Source: an uncultured bacterium (GTDB lineage Bacteria > Actinomycetota > Coriobacteriia > Coriobacteriales > Coriobacteriaceae). Taken from it: 29,101 nucleotides of DNA. Shown piece by piece: positions 29,029-29,101 of this stretch. Under the pieces are notes generated by a model that saw only the letters and a program-made list of their open reading frames with translations, was not told the origin of the DNA and did not search any database. Each line of letters opens with the position of its first letter. Position 1 is the stretch's first letter. The DNA lies in assembly GCA_905215725.1 (NCBI GenBank), contig CAJMRD010000017.1:1-29101 (forward strand), given 5' to 3'. Made by a program: the position numbers and the translations under genes.

Positions 29029-29101
29029 TCAACCTCCCAAATCAAAAGGCTCTGTTAGACCAGGATTGACATACATGTGTCCCCACGGTGCCATATCGTT
29101 G
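29029..29101 (-). CDS. C-terminal fragment of an unknown protein
   Basis: The frame enters from the right edge of the window and ends at the TGA at 29031-29029, giving 23 residues (NDMAPWGHMYVNPGLTEPFD, then LGG). The stop lies two bases before the ATG of the next minus-strand gene, as in a compact phage operon. The piece is too short to identify. Confidence 0.45.
   Translation of the reverse strand, partial: NDMAPWGHMYVNPGLTEPFDLGG

Noticed and set aside
28867..29058. 63-codon plus-strand frame at the right edge
   Set aside because: It is the opposite strand of the frameshifted minus-strand gene, which has the better ribosome site and coding character.
1..29101. CRISPR array, rRNA genes or a plasmid origin
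   Set aside because: No regularly spaced direct repeats, no rRNA sequence and no cluster of origin-type iterons were seen.

Overview
The window is a high-GC bacterial chromosome segment. Dense genes with G/C-ending codons, a mannose-family PTS operon for amino sugars, and a gut-type glycan gene set suggest a Coriobacteriia gut bacterium, most likely Collinsella-like. That taxonomic call is inference from style and content; no rRNA or marker gene is present to prove it.

Bases 1-4900 (housekeeping). The end of a DegV-family gene is followed by a tight four-gene plus-strand operon: a beta-hydroxyacid dehydrogenase with a striking His/Cys-rich tail, a small membrane protein, a HEAT-repeat protein and an NAD-type isocitrate dehydrogenase. 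A terminator follows, then a membrane-anchored SurA-N-like protein with its own terminator. On the minus strand come a DUF2975 membrane protein and its YozG-like HTH regulator (4927-5814).

Bases 5815-19702 (amino-sugar/galactose catabolism). A 701-bp AT-rich control region full of inverted repeats precedes a mannose-family PTS operon ordered EIIA, YajC-like, EIIB, EIIC, EIID. Next are a GntR/UTRA repressor gene, agaS (galactosamine-6-phosphate isomerase/deaminase) and a nagA/agaA deacetylase. The same GntR-type operator core lies before the PTS operon and before agaS. Then come a flavodoxin (minus), a LacX-like aldose epimerase, a LacC/FruK-type sugar-phosphate kinase, a remnant of a second nagA, a YhcH/NanQ-family protein, tRNA-Thr(CGT) (minus), an EIIB paralogue lacking the phospho-histidine, galM (minus) and a DeoR-family regulator. 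Together these import and phosphorylate GalNAc/galactosamine, deacetylate it, convert it to tagatose-6-phosphate and phosphorylate that. The tagatose-bisphosphate aldolase is not in the window.

Bases 19744-29101 (accessory/defence island). A ParE/RelE-type toxin-antitoxin pair and an excisionase-like HTH gene lead into an EcoRII/SsoII-type restriction-modification system. Its methylase carries an N-terminal HTH and is preceded by a perfect-armed AGGACA/TGTCCT operator. Next is a four-gene minus-strand operon (26495 to 23769) that I read as an ABC-three-component (ABC-3C) conflict system: a small transmembrane protein, a putative C-terminal-domain protein sharing a GKVATN motif with it, a middle component, and a DUF2326-type ABC ATPase. 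Beyond it are a mosaic phage/BspA-repeat pseudogene, a large XRE regulator with a palindromic promoter, a small membrane protein, and two phage-like minus-strand fragments, one of them frameshifted at a run of six A.

The most interesting items are the ABC-3C operon with its split effector, the self-regulating R-M system beside it, the histidine-less EIIB paralogue whose stop codon lies in a 124-bp inverted-repeat element, and YajC inside a PTS operon.
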